From an uncultured Clostridia bacterium (GTDB lineage Bacteria > Bacillota > Clostridia > Oscillospirales > Ruminococcaceae): a stretch of 59,235 nucleotides of DNA. Position 1 is the stretch's first letter. Each line of letters opens with the position of its first letter. The notes under the pieces were generated by a model, which searched no databases, had not been told where the DNA came from, and saw only the letters and a list, made by a program, of their open reading frames with translations. This document shows, piece by piece, positions 40,570 through 49,871 of this stretch. The position numbers and the translations under genes are program-made. The stretch is taken from the NCBI GenBank assembly GCA_944386475.1, contig CALXBH010000042.1, positions 1 through 59,235 on the forward strand. The letters are read 5' to 3'.

Positions 40570-40989
40570 ATGCTGATTGGCGAGTATGCGCACAATATCG
40601 ACGTCAAAGGACGGCTGAATTTCCCCGCGCGCCTGCGGGAAGATCTGGGAATCCGCTTTGTTATCACCAAAGGGCTTGATAACTGCCTGTTTGTCTATTC
40701 TCAGGAGGAATGGGCGAATTTAGAGCAGAAAATTAAGTCTCTCCCCATGTCAAAAGCCCGTAATTTGCAGCGTTTTTTGTTTGCCGGCGCCTGCGAGGTG
40801 GAGCCGGACAAGCAGGGGCGGGTGCTGATCCCCGCCAACCTGCGGGAGTATGCGGGGCTTGAAAAAGACGTTATGGTCATCGGCGCCTCCAACCGGGCGG
40901 AAATCTGGGATCGCGACCGCTGGATGCAGGAATGCTCACAGCTTGATTCGCAGTCAGTGGCGGACGCAATGGACGAGCTTGGTTTTTAA
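40570..40989 (+). CDS. mraZ: Transcriptional regulator MraZ
   Basis: A 139-residue AbrB-like double-repeat protein. Each half has the DxKGR motif: HNIDVKGRLNFPARLRE and EVEPDKQGRVLIPANLRE. It represses the division and cell-wall cluster from the promoter region through direct GTGG repeats, which are visible at 40501. ATG 40570 follows GGAAAGGAAG. It is the first gene of the cluster, 13 nt before rsmH. Confidence 0.96.
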   Translation: MLIGEYAHNIDVKGRLNFPARLREDLGIRFVITKGLDNCLFVYSQEEWANLEQKIKSLPMSKARNLQRFLFAGACEVEPDKQGRVLIPANLREYAGLEKDVMVIGASNRAEIWDRDRWMQECSQLDSQSVADAMDELGF

Positions 40990-41002
40990 AGGGGCGCGGA
41001 CA

Positions 41003-41932
41003 ATGGAATTTCAGCATTATTCGGTGCTTTTAAAAGAAGCGGTGGAAGGCCTGGCCATAAAGCCTGACGGCGTTTATGTGGACGGTACGGCGGGCGGCGC
41101 GGGACATTCCAGGGAGATTGCGAAGCTCCTTACCACCGGCAGGCTTTTGGCGCTGGACAGGGATCCGGACGCAGTCAAAACAGCGGCCGAACGCCTGAGC
41201 GAATATCCCTGCGCTAAAGTCATCCACGCCAACTTCCGGGAGGTTTCCCGGGTGCTAAGGGAAGAAAATATCGACAAAATCGACGGCATGCTGCTGGATC
41301 TGGGGGTTTCCTCCTTCCAGCTGGACAATGCACAGCGGGGCTTTTCCTATCAGGCCGACGCCCCTTTGGACATGCGCATGAGCCGGGAAGGGCTCAGCGC
41401 CAAAGATGTAGTGAACACCTACGATGCCGGCGAACTCACCCGGATCCTGCGGGAGTACGGAGAAGAGCGGTACGCCAAAAGCATCGCTTTTCATATTGTA
41501 AAACAGCGTGAAAAAGCGCCCATCGAGACGACCATGGAACTGGCGGAGATCGTTAAACGGTCGATGCCCGCGGCGGCCCGGCGGGAGAAAAACCCCTGCA
41601 AGCGGACTTTCCAGGCGATTCGCATTGAGGTAAACGGCGAGCTGGACAGCCTCTCCCAGGCCCTTGACGAGGCGTTTGGGTGTCTTGCCCCCGGCGGCAG
41701 GCTGGCGGTGATCACCTTCCATTCCCTGGAAGACAGGCTGGTCAAGCAGCGGTTTAAAACTTTTTGCACCGGTTGTATCTGTCCGCCGGACATCCCGGTT
41801 TGCGTTTGCGGACAGACCCCGCGGGCAAAGCTTGTTTATAAAAAACCGGTCCTCCCATCGGAGGAGGAACTTAAGGAAAACAGCCGCAGCAAAAGCGCCA
41901 AGCTTAGGGTGCTAGAAAAAATAAAGGATTAA
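41003..41932 (+). CDS. rsmH: 16S rRNA (cytosine1402-N4)-methyltransferase RsmH
   Basis: A 309-residue SAM methyltransferase (MraW). It starts MEFQHYSVLLKEAVEGL, with the SAM loop YVDGTAGGAGHS, LLDLGVSSFQLDNAQRGFSY, NTYDAGEL and RTFQAIRIEVNGEL, and ends with ITFHSLEDRLVKQRF. ATG 41003 follows AAAGGGGCG; a frame-open region upstream overlaps mraZ and is not used. Confidence 0.97.
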   Translation: MEFQHYSVLLKEAVEGLAIKPDGVYVDGTAGGAGHSREIAKLLTTGRLLALDRDPDAVKTAAERLSEYPCAKVIHANFREVSRVLREENIDKIDGMLLDLGVSSFQLDNAQRGFSYQADAPLDMRMSREGLSAKDVVNTYDAGELTRILREYGEERYAKSIAFHIVKQREKAPIETTMELAEIVKRSMPAAARREKNPCKRTFQAIRIEVNGELDSLSQALDEAFGCLAPGGRLAVITFHSLEDRLVKQRFKTFCTGCICPPDIPVCVCGQTPRAKLVYKKPVLPSEEELKENSRSKSAKLRVLEKIKD

Positions 41933-41960
41933 AAAATCTTACAGGAACGGAGTGTACGGC

Positions 41961-42437
41961 GTGCAAAAAAACAGCAATTTGGCATACGACTTCGCCCGGT
42001 TTGAACCAGAGCGGAAACAGTCTGTTGCCGTCGAGAAAAAAACAGAGATCAAAGTCGTCAAAAAGACCGCACGCCGGGCAAGCCCCGCCAAAATCATCGT
42101 GATGCTGGCCGCGGTTTTGGCAATTGCCAGCATGATGATTTATAATCAGGTGGTGCTCACCGAGCTGAATGATCAAACCACTACGCTAAACACCGAGCTG
42201 GAAAAACTGCAAAGCGAAAAGATCCAGAAATCCACCGAGCTGGAAAGCCAAATGTCCCTAAAAAATATTGAGGAATACGCCGTCAATAACCTGGGACTGG
42301 TGAAAATGGATCAAAGCCAGGTGGAATATGTGGACCTTGAAAGCGGCAATAAAGTGGAAGTCAAACAGCAGCAGGACGACAGTTTTTGGGGCTCTATCAA
42401 GCAGGCGTTCCAAAATCTTTTGGAATACCTGGGATAA
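41961..42437 (+). CDS. ftsL: FtsL-like cell division protein
   Basis: A 158-residue bitopic membrane protein: a basic cytoplasmic N-terminus (~55 residues), one membrane helix (ASPAKIIVMLAAVLAIASMM region), then an extracytoplasmic coiled coil (TTTLNTELEKLQSEKIQKS) and a short tail. The position between rsmH and the PBP gene and this layout identify it as FtsL/septum-formation initiator. GTG 41961 is preferred, with GGAACGGAG upstream; a GTG at 41952 lies within that site. It would join DivIB/FtsQ and the PBP-FtsW pair at the septum. Confidence 0.85.
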   Translation: MQKNSNLAYDFARFEPERKQSVAVEKKTEIKVVKKTARRASPAKIIVMLAAVLAIASMMIYNQVVLTELNDQTTTLNTELEKLQSEKIQKSTELESQMSLKNIEEYAVNNLGLVKMDQSQVEYVDLESGNKVEVKQQQDDSFWGSIKQAFQNLLEYLG

Positions 42438-42464
42438 ACCCGCAATACTAATTAACAGGACACC

Positions 42465-42498
42465 TAAGGGTTAAGAGTTTTTCTTGACCCTTATTTTT
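42465..42498 (+). terminator. Terminator or attenuator between ftsL and the PBP gene
   Basis: TAAGGGTTAAGAG pairs with TTCTTGACCCTTA (wobbles allowed) around TTT, followed by TTTTTC. It would split or tune the mra operon at this point. Confidence 0.6.
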
Positions 42499-42518
42499 CT
42501 AACAGGAGGTATAACGGC

Positions 42519-44741
42519 ATGTCAAAGGGCCCAACGTTAAAAATGAAAAACCGTCTTAACCGCATCGTCATCGCCTTTGTGCTGATCGGCTTTATCACCC
42601 TCATCTTCCGCGTCGGCTATATCTCCATTGGGCAGTATGACTTTTATTCCGCGGAAGCCACCAACCAGCAGCTGGACGACCTGACAGTCAACGCCAAGCG
42701 GGGAACCATTTACGACCGCAATATGAAGGTGCTGGCCCGCAGCGCCACGGTGTGGACGGTGTTTATCTCCCCGGTGGACATTAAAGAGGAAGACCGGGAG
42801 ATGATTGCAGAGGGCCTTTCACAGATCCTGGAAGTGGATAAAGCGACTATTTTAGAGCAGTGCAAAAAGAACAACCGCTATGAAGTAGTCAAACAAAAGG
42901 TGGAAGAGGACGTAGCGGACGAGGTCAACAAATTTATTGATGAAAACGGCATCACCGCCGTGCATATGGTGGAGGACAGCAAGCGATACTATCCTTATGG
43001 GAACTTTGCCTCCAGCGTGATCGGTTTTACCGGCACGGACAACCAGGGCCTTTACGGCATTGAGGCCTATTACGACAATTATCTCAAAGGGACTTCCGGA
43101 CGGATTGTGTCGGCGGTCAACGCCAAGGGCACCGATATGCCCTATCAGTATGAGAAATACTATGAGCCTGAGGACGGTAACAGCTTAGTGCTCACCATCG
43201 ACGAGTCCATCCAGCATTATGTGGAAAAGGCGCTGGAGCAGGCGGTCACCCAGCACAAAGCCAGCAACCGGGGCTGTGCCATCGCCATGAATGTCAACAC
43301 CGGCGAGATCCTCGCCATGGCTACCAAGCCTGACTTTGACTTAAACGATCCGTTTACCATCGCCGACGAAGAGACCAGGGAAGCGATCGAAAAACTCACC
43401 GGGGACGAGCGGACCAAGGCTCTTAGAGAAGCCCGGGAGGAACAGTGGCGCAACAAAGCGGTAAGCGAAATTTATGAGCCTGGCTCCGTTTTTAAGGTCA
43501 TCACCGGCTCTGCGGCGCTGGAAGAAAAGACGCAGTCTTTGGATAACACCTATACCTGCGGCGGTTCTGTAACGATAGCCGGAAAAACCATTCGCTGCTG
43601 GAAATCGGGAGGCCATGGGACGATCGATTTTACCGGGGCATTTGTTAACTCCTGCAACCCGGCCTTTATCGCCATCGGCCAGACCCTTGGCGCTTCCCGG
43701 CTTTACAGCTATATAAAAAATTACGGTCTCATCGAGCCGACGGGGATCGACCTCCCCGGCGAGGCGGAAAGCCTGACTATTGACGAGGAAGATTACGGCC
43801 CGGTGGAGCTTGCCAGCGCTTCCTTCGGCCAGTCCAACAAAATCACCCCCATTCAGATGATGACCGCCTTCTGCGCCGTGGTCAACGGCGGATACCTGGT
43901 GACCCCCCATGTGGTCAAACAGGTGTTGGACAGCGACGGAAACGTGGTGGAAACCTACGGCACCGAGGTAAAGCGCCAGGTGATCTCGGAGGAGACCTCC
44001 GCCACCATGCGCAAGATCCTGGAGCAGGACGTAGTGGCCAACGGCGGAAGCAACGCTTATGTAAAGGGCTTTTCCATCGGCGGCAAATCCGGCACCAGCG
44101 AAAAGCTTGATCTGAATACCAAGCCTAACGCGACCAAGGAAGAAAAAGAAGCCCGGATCGGTTCGTTTATCGGCTTTTCTCCGGTGGACGATCCGGAGAT
44201 CGCCGTCATGGTGATGATCGACGAGCCCAGAGCCGGCCAAGTGTACGGCAGTCAGGTGGCGGCGCCGGCGGTTGCCTCCATCATGGCGGATGTACTTCCC
44301 TATATCGGCATCGAGCCCAGCTACACCAAGGAAGAGCTTGAAAACATGGAAGTGAAGGTTCCTTCCATGGTAGGAACAGACCTTGCCAGCGCTCAGGGCA
44401 AACTCAGCGCCCAGGGATTAAAATACCGCGTCTTAGGAGACGGCAACAGCGTTTTAAAACAGATTCCTGCCGGGGGCTCCAGCATGCCTCGGGGCAGCAC
44501 GGTGTTGCTGTACACCTCGGAGAATGTGGAGGAAGAGGTGGCCACGGTGCCAAACGTCGTAGGAATGACGCCGGCCCAGGCAAATCAGGCGCTGACAAAC
44601 GCCGGGCTCAACGTGAAGTTTGAGGGCCCATCGGAAAATACAAACGCCAAAGTGAGCGCGCAAAATATTCAAGAGGAGACACAGCTTTCCAAGGGGAGCA
44701 TTGTGACCCTAACCTGCGTGGCCGACGATCAGACCGGTTAA
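42519..44741 (+). CDS. Class B penicillin-binding protein with two PASTA domains (SpoVD/FtsI-like)
   Basis: A 740-residue transpeptidase. A membrane anchor lies at ~16-33, the PBP dimerisation domain at ~55-210, and the transpeptidase domain from ~220. The catalytic Ser323 is in SVFK (323-326), SCN is at 378-380 and KSGT at 523-526. Two PASTA domains cover ~611-740 (VPSMVGTDLASAQGKL, VPNVVGMTPAQANQAL). In Firmicutes such proteins are PBP2B/FtsI for vegetative septation or SpoVD for the spore cortex; only one is in this cluster, and PASTA favours either. It likely pairs with the SEDS protein at 48693. Confidence 0.93.
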   Translation: MSKGPTLKMKNRLNRIVIAFVLIGFITLIFRVGYISIGQYDFYSAEATNQQLDDLTVNAKRGTIYDRNMKVLARSATVWTVFISPVDIKEEDREMIAEGLSQILEVDKATILEQCKKNNRYEVVKQKVEEDVADEVNKFIDENGITAVHMVEDSKRYYPYGNFASSVIGFTGTDNQGLYGIEAYYDNYLKGTSGRIVSAVNAKGTDMPYQYEKYYEPEDGNSLVLTIDESIQHYVEKALEQAVTQHKASNRGCAIAMNVNTGEILAMATKPDFDLNDPFTIADEETREAIEKLTGDERTKALREAREEQWRNKAVSEIYEPGSVFKVITGSAALEEKTQSLDNTYTCGGSVTIAGKTIRCWKSGGHGTIDFTGAFVNSCNPAFIAIGQTLGASRLYSYIKNYGLIEPTGIDLPGEAESLTIDEEDYGPVELASASFGQSNKITPIQMMTAFCAVVNGGYLVTPHVVKQVLDSDGNVVETYGTEVKRQVISEETSATMRKILEQDVVANGGSNAYVKGFSIGGKSGTSEKLDLNTKPNATKEEKEARIGSFIGFSPVDDPEIAVMVMIDEPRAGQVYGSQVAAPAVASIMADVLPYIGIEPSYTKEELENMEVKVPSMVGTDLASAQGKLSAQGLKYRVLGDGNSVLKQIPAGGSSMPRGSTVLLYTSENVEEEVATVPNVVGMTPAQANQALTNAGLNVKFEGPSENTNAKVSAQNIQEETQLSKGSIVTLTCVADDQTG

Positions 44742-44802
44742 TGCGGGATTATGTCACAGGCAGGCTGTAAAACGACGGGTAAGGGAAGGGATGAGTACCA
44801 AA

Positions 44803-46251
44803 ATGATGCTGTATAATTTACTGGAAGGGGTTAAGTGGACCGGCACGGTAGAAAACTGCGAAATCAGCGATGTGTGCAGCGATTCCAGAAAGCTGACGCC
44901 GGGATGTGCTTTTGTGTGTATAAAAGGCCTTAATTTTGACGGGCATGACCATGCTGCGGCGGCGTTGCAAAACGGCGCCGCCGTCGTGGTTTGTGAACAT
45001 GATCTGGGGCTTTCAAACCAGATTGTGGTGGAGAATTCCCGATTGGCCTATTCGATAATGTGCGGGAACCTGTTTGGGAACCCCGCCTCCCGGATGCGGA
45101 TGATCGGCGTGACGGGCACCAACGGAAAAACCACCGTGACGACGCTGATTAAAAACATCCTGAGCTCTTTAGGCCTCAAGGTGGGGCTTGTGGGCACCAT
45201 CCAAAACGAGATTATCGACGAGGTGCATCCGGCGCACAAGACCACGCCGGACGCGTATGAGCTCCATCAGCTGTTTGCTGAGATGGAGAAAAAAGGCTGC
45301 GAATTTGTGGTGATGGAGGTCTCTTCCCATGCGCTGGCCCAGTACCGGCTGGGGGCGGTGAATTTTGAAATCGCCGTTTTCACAAACCTCACCCAGGACC
45401 ATCTGGATTACCACAAGGACATGGAGGACTACTTTGCCGCCAAGCGCAAGCTGTTTGATATGACCCGCACGGCGGTGATCAACATTGATGACGATTACGG
45501 ACAGCGCCTGGCGCTGATGGTCCCCTGTGAGGTAGTCACCTGCTCCACCAAGCACAAAAACGCGGATTTCTACGCTTCGGATATTAAATGCCTGCCCACC
45601 GGCGTGGAATTCCATCTGGATTATAACAACATCACCAGCAAGATCACCTTTGGGATGCCCGGCTTTTTCTCGGTGGAAAACGCCCTGTCTGCCGCTGCGG
45701 CATGCCTGCGGGCGGGGATATCCCTGGAAAAGGTGGTGCAGGGGCTTAACGCGAACCACGGGGTCAAAGGCCGCAGCGAGATTATCCCCACCGGTCGGGA
45801 TTTTACCGTGATCTGCGATTACGCCCATTCCCCCGACGGGCTTAAAAATATCCTTCCCAGCGTGCGGGAGTACACCAAGGGCCGTCTGATCACCCTGTTT
45901 GGCTGCGGCGGCGACCGGGATGTGACCAAGCGCCCCATCATGGGGGAAATCGCCGCGGAAAACTCCGATTTTCTCATTGTGACGTCGGATAACCCCCGCA
46001 CAGAGGACCCGGTGAAGATCATCGAGGATATCCTGCCGGGGGTCAAAAAGCACAGCACCGAATATGTGGTGATCCCCGACCGGCGGGAAGCGATTTTTTA
46101 CGCCGTCAGCCATGCAAAGCCCGGCGATGTGATCGTTTTGGCGGGAAAAGGCCATGAGGACTATCAGGTGTTAAACGGAAAAACCATTCACTTTGATGAG
46201 CGGGAAGTGGTGGCCGAAGCTCTTGCGGCCCTTCCAGCCGACAACGTTTGA
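44803..46251 (+). CDS. murE: UDP-N-acetylmuramoyl-L-alanyl-D-glutamate-2,6-diaminopimelate ligase
   Basis: A 482-residue Mur ligase adding the third amino acid of the stem peptide. The ATP loop is GVTGTNGKTTVTTL, the carbamylated-lysine region includes FTNLTQDHLDYHKDMEDYF, and the DNPR motif (TSDNPRTEDP) marks meso-diaminopimelate specificity rather than lysine. The start is uncertain: ATG 44791 is adjacent to GGGAAGGG, so ATG 44803, 12 nt away and matching where family members begin, is used. The meso-DAP peptidoglycan agrees with lysA in the window. Confidence 0.95.
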   Translation: MMLYNLLEGVKWTGTVENCEISDVCSDSRKLTPGCAFVCIKGLNFDGHDHAAAALQNGAAVVVCEHDLGLSNQIVVENSRLAYSIMCGNLFGNPASRMRMIGVTGTNGKTTVTTLIKNILSSLGLKVGLVGTIQNEIIDEVHPAHKTTPDAYELHQLFAEMEKKGCEFVVMEVSSHALAQYRLGAVNFEIAVFTNLTQDHLDYHKDMEDYFAAKRKLFDMTRTAVINIDDDYGQRLALMVPCEVVTCSTKHKNADFYASDIKCLPTGVEFHLDYNNITSKITFGMPGFFSVENALSAAAACLRAGISLEKVVQGLNANHGVKGRSEIIPTGRDFTVICDYAHSPDGLKNILPSVREYTKGRLITLFGCGGDRDVTKRPIMGEIAAENSDFLIVTSDNPRTEDPVKIIEDILPGVKKHSTEYVVIPDRREAIFYAVSHAKPGDVIVLAGKGHEDYQVLNGKTIHFDEREVVAEALAALPADNV

Positions 46252-46267
46252 TTTGAGGTAAGATACA

Positions 46268-47647
46268 TTGGAAAAGCTTTCGTTACAGGAGATCGCTAAA
46301 GGGGCCGGTGCTGACTGTCCGGCCGAATGGGCGGACATCGCGGTGGAGGATATATGCACCGACACCAGGAAGATCACGCCGGGGTGCCTGTTTATCGCTC
46401 TAAAGGGCGAACGGTTTGACGGGCATGACTTTGTGGATAAGGCCTTTGAGCAGGGTGCTGCCGCCGCGCTGGTGCACCGGCCGGTTTTATCGGAATATCC
46501 GGTCCTTCGGGTGGAAGATACCCGCAAGGCGCTGCTTAACCTGGCCCGCTTTTACCGCAAGCGTTTTTCTGTTTTTTTGGTGGGGATTACCGGAAGCGTG
46601 GGGAAGACCTCTACCAAAGAGATGATCTACAGCGTCTTGTCCCAAAAGGCCAAGACCTTAAAAACCCAGGGGAATTTCAATAATGAGATCGGCCTGCCCA
46701 TGACGCTGTTCGGACTGGATAGTTCCTACCGGGCGGCGGTGATCGAGATGGGCATGTCCGCCTTTGGGGAAATCAGCCGCCTTTCCTGCACGGCGATGCC
46801 AAGCCTGGCGGTGATTACCAACATCGGCGTCTCCCATATGGAACATTTGGGAAGCCGGGAAAACATCTTAAAAGCCAAGCTGGAGATTTTGGATGGCCTC
46901 CAGGGCGACCTGCCTTTGATCCTCAACGGGGACGACGATATGCTCGCCACCGTGGGAGAGTTTGTGGATCGGGAGATTATCTATTACGGGATCGACAGCC
47001 CTGACGCCGGAGTGACGGCGTCGGATATTGCGGTGCAGGATCTGCACACCACCTTTACCATTTCTTATTTCGGGAAAAAGGTGCAGGCGAAAATTCCCAC
47101 CGTGGGACGGCATCATGTGTATAACGCACTGGCCGCTTTTTGTGTAGGCTTGGTGGCGGATATGCCCGAGGAAGAAATTTTGAGGGGATTAAGCCAGTAT
47201 AAACCTACCGGCCTGCGCCAGCATATTACTACGGTGGACGGCATTACCATTATTGCAGATTGTTATAATGCCAGTCCTGACAGCATGGGCGCAGCATTAA
47301 GTGTGCTGGACACCTTGGAGACCAAGGGCCGCCGGATCGCTGTTTTGGGCGACATGCTGGAGTTGGGAGAGATTTCCGAAAAAGCTCACTACAAAGTGGG
47401 CGTCATGGCCGGGCAAAGCAAAGCGGATGAAGTCCTTTGCTATGGCCCCCAGTCGGAGAACATCGCCCGGGGCGCCATGAGCGAGGGGATGACCAAGGTT
47501 ATGATCTTTCAGGATAAACAGGAATTAAGCCGGTATCTCAAGGAGCACACCGTCCCGGGGGATACGGTGCTGTTTAAAGCCAGCCGTGGAATGAAACTGG
47601 AAGAGGTTATGGAAAACACTTATGGGGGAGAGTTGAAAACAATATGA
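46268..47647 (+). CDS. murF: UDP-N-acetylmuramoyl-tripeptide-D-alanyl-D-alanine ligase
   Basis: A 459-residue Mur ligase that adds D-Ala-D-Ala. The ATP loop is GITGSVGKTSTKEM, followed by GNFNNEIGLPMTL, VITNIGVSHMEHLGS and CYNASPDSM, all MurF signatures. It starts at TTG 46268 with GAGGTAAG upstream, 16 nt after murE, and overlaps mraY by 4 nt (ATGA). Confidence 0.96.
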   Translation: MEKLSLQEIAKGAGADCPAEWADIAVEDICTDTRKITPGCLFIALKGERFDGHDFVDKAFEQGAAAALVHRPVLSEYPVLRVEDTRKALLNLARFYRKRFSVFLVGITGSVGKTSTKEMIYSVLSQKAKTLKTQGNFNNEIGLPMTLFGLDSSYRAAVIEMGMSAFGEISRLSCTAMPSLAVITNIGVSHMEHLGSRENILKAKLEILDGLQGDLPLILNGDDDMLATVGEFVDREIIYYGIDSPDAGVTASDIAVQDLHTTFTISYFGKKVQAKIPTVGRHHVYNALAAFCVGLVADMPEEEILRGLSQYKPTGLRQHITTVDGITIIADCYNASPDSMGAALSVLDTLETKGRRIAVLGDMLELGEISEKAHYKVGVMAGQSKADEVLCYGPQSENIARGAMSEGMTKVMIFQDKQELSRYLKEHTVPGDTVLFKASRGMKLEEVMENTYGGELKTI

Positions 47648-48651
47648 CAGGACTGGTTTTAGGGGTCACCGCGCTGCTTTCCTTTATCATCACAGCCGGG
47701 CTGGGATTTGTTTTAATTCCTTTTCTGAGAAGGCTCAAGTTTGGCCAGACGATTAAGGAGATCGGCCCTACCTGGCATAAAAACAAGCAGGGAACGCCGA
47801 CGATGGGCGGCATCATGTTTATTATTGGCATTGTGATTGCCAGCATCACGGGGTGGTTTATCGCCAACGGCACTTCGGGAGGCATCCTTTCTGGGGACAC
47901 CCAAACCACCGTCCGCTTTGTGGCGGGGCTCTGTCTTGCCCTGGCGATGGGAATTATCGGTTTTGCCGACGATTACATCAAGGTGGTAAAAAAACGCAAC
48001 CTGGGCCTTACCGCCCGCCAAAAGACGATCCTCCAGTTTTTGGGGATTATCGCCTATCTGGCGGTGCTTTACCTGGCGGGGGACACCTCCACCATTGTGG
48101 ACTTTCCCTTCCTCGGACAGGTGGATTTCGGTCTGTTTTACTATCCGCTGGTGGCGGTGGGGATCTATTTCTTAGTCAACGCCGTCAACCTCACCGACGG
48201 CATCGACGGCCTTGCCTCTTCGGTGACGCTGGTGGTGGGGGTCGCCTTTATGGTGATCTGCGCTTTGCTGAGCTTTACCGGAACAGGGATTTTGGCGACA
48301 GCTCTGGCAGCCGGCTGCCTTGGATTCTTAGTGTGGAATCTTCATCCCGCCAAGGTGTTTATGGGGGATACCGGCTCGATGTTTTTAGGCGGCATGGTGG
48401 TGGCGCTGGGAATGGGGATCGGCTTCCCGCTGCTGCTTGTGCTCGCCGGCATTATTTATATCTGTGAGGCGTTGTCGGTGGTCATTCAGGTAATCAGCTT
48501 TAAAACCACCGGCAAGCGGGTCTTTAAAATGAGCCCTATCCACCATCACTTTGAGATGTGCGGATGGAGCGAGGGGAAAATCGTCACGGTGTTTTCCTTG
48601 GTAGCGGCGGTTTTCTGTGCGCTGGCGGTTTGGGCGGCCGTCCTGCGGTAA
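47644..48651 (+). CDS. mraY: Phospho-N-acetylmuramoyl-pentapeptide-transferase
   Basis: A 335-residue membrane enzyme making lipid I. About ten membrane helices. Catalytic loop motifs are GPTWHKNKQGTPTMGG, the aspartate pair at Asp109-Asp110 (FADDYIK), NAVNLTDGIDGLA and SPIHHHFEMCGW. Its start overlaps the murF stop. In most bacteria murD follows; here the next gene is the SEDS gene, 41 nt downstream. Confidence 0.97.
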   Translation: MTGLVLGVTALLSFIITAGLGFVLIPFLRRLKFGQTIKEIGPTWHKNKQGTPTMGGIMFIIGIVIASITGWFIANGTSGGILSGDTQTTVRFVAGLCLALAMGIIGFADDYIKVVKKRNLGLTARQKTILQFLGIIAYLAVLYLAGDTSTIVDFPFLGQVDFGLFYYPLVAVGIYFLVNAVNLTDGIDGLASSVTLVVGVAFMVICALLSFTGTGILATALAAGCLGFLVWNLHPAKVFMGDTGSMFLGGMVVALGMGIGFPLLLVLAGIIYICEALSVVIQVISFKTTGKRVFKMSPIHHHFEMCGWSEGKIVTVFSLVAAVFCALAVWAAVLR

Positions 48652-48692
48652 TCTGGTTTTCCCGTGATACTTGGCTGAAAGGGTGACTTAAA

Positions 48693-49823
48693 TTGGCTCG
48701 ACTGAAAAAGGACAAAATCAAAAAACAGGGCGCAATGGATACAACGTTTTTGATCCTTGTCCTTGTCCTGCTGGCCTTCGGGCTTGTCATGCTGTTTTCC
48801 GCGAGCTACGCCTACGCCTATTACCGGTTTAACGACAGCTTTAACTTTATCAAAAAGCAAGCGGTTTTTGCGTTGGCGGGAGTCGCCTGTATGATTGTCA
48901 TCTCCCACATTGATTACCACATCCTGAAAAAATGCGCCTTCTGGTTTTTTGGTCTGGGAATTGTGCTGTTGGTTGTGGCGCTTTTGTCACCGGCAATCAA
49001 CAACGCCCACCGATGGATCCATTTAGGCCCTCTTGGCACCTTTCAGTCGTCGGAGTTTATGAAATTTGCCGTTGTGGTTTTGTTCGCGTATCTGATCTCT
49101 ATCAACTACAAGCGGATGGGAACTTTTGTATACGGCGTGCTGCCGTTTCTTATCTGCCTGGGGATCGTATCCGGCATTATGCTGATGCAGCCTCACCTGT
49201 CCGGCACGGTGCTTATCGGCGCCATCGGCCTGGTGATGATGTTTGTGGGCGGCACCAAGTACCGGTATTTTTTTATCGCGCTGTTAGTCGTCGTCGCCGG
49301 CGTTGTCCTGATTGTATCCGTTAAGGGCATCGACTATGTGGGCGAACGGCTTAAAGGCTGGATCGACCCTTTTTCCGACCGGCAGGACTCCACTTTCCAG
49401 ACGGTGCAGTCTTTGATCGCGGTAGGCTCCGGCGGCGTAATGGGGCTGGGGCTTGGCAACTCCAGACAAAAGTATTTGTTTTTACCCGAACCTCAGAACG
49501 ACTTTATTTTTTCCATCGTCTGCGAGGAATTAGGCTTTATCGGCGCGGTGACGGTGATTCTGCTGTTTGTGCTGTTAGTATTCCGGGGCTTTGTTATCGC
49601 TACCAAATCGCCGGATAAATTCGGCATGATGCTGGCGGTGGGCCTGACGGCTCAGGTGGGGTTGCAGGCGATGCTTAACATCGCGGTGGTCACCAACACC
49701 ATCCCCAACACGGGCATCAGCCTTCCGTTTTTCAGTTACGGAGGAACCTCCCTGTTTTTGCTGCTGTGCCAGATGGGGGTTATCCTCAACATCTCCCGGC
49801 AGTGTTCTCTGGAAAAAACGTAA
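48693..49823 (+). CDS. ftsW: SEDS-family peptidoglycan glycosyltransferase (FtsW/SpoVE)
   Basis: A 376-residue SEDS protein with about ten membrane helices. Marks are GLVMLFSASYAYAYYRF, NAHRWIHLGPLGTFQSSEF, PHLSGTVLIG, GLGLGNSRQKYLFLPEPQND and LPFFSYGGTSL. The cluster position next to murG argues for FtsW or its sporulation paralogue SpoVE; sequence reading alone cannot separate them. Translation starts at TTG 48693 after a weak AAAGGGTGA. It is directly after mraY, where murD would be expected. Confidence 0.92.
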   Translation: MARLKKDKIKKQGAMDTTFLILVLVLLAFGLVMLFSASYAYAYYRFNDSFNFIKKQAVFALAGVACMIVISHIDYHILKKCAFWFFGLGIVLLVVALLSPAINNAHRWIHLGPLGTFQSSEFMKFAVVVLFAYLISINYKRMGTFVYGVLPFLICLGIVSGIMLMQPHLSGTVLIGAIGLVMMFVGGTKYRYFFIALLVVVAGVVLIVSVKGIDYVGERLKGWIDPFSDRQDSTFQTVQSLIAVGSGGVMGLGLGNSRQKYLFLPEPQNDFIFSIVCEELGFIGAVTVILLFVLLVFRGFVIATKSPDKFGMMLAVGLTAQVGLQAMLNIAVVTNTIPNTGISLPFFSYGGTSLFLLLCQMGVILNISRQCSLEKT

Positions 49824-49871
49824 TGGCGCAGGATAAGCGGCTCCCAAATTATGATAAGCGGAGGAAAGGGC

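Noticed and set aside
43341-44240. 299-codon minus-strand ORF
   Set aside because: Shadow of the penicillin-binding protein gene.
45169-46155. 328-codon minus-strand ORF
   Set aside because: Shadow of murE; no ribosome site or recognisable domain.
48652-49871. murD hidden near ftsW
   Set aside because: Neither strand has a Mur-ligase ATP loop here; the gaps on both sides of ftsW are under 50 nt.
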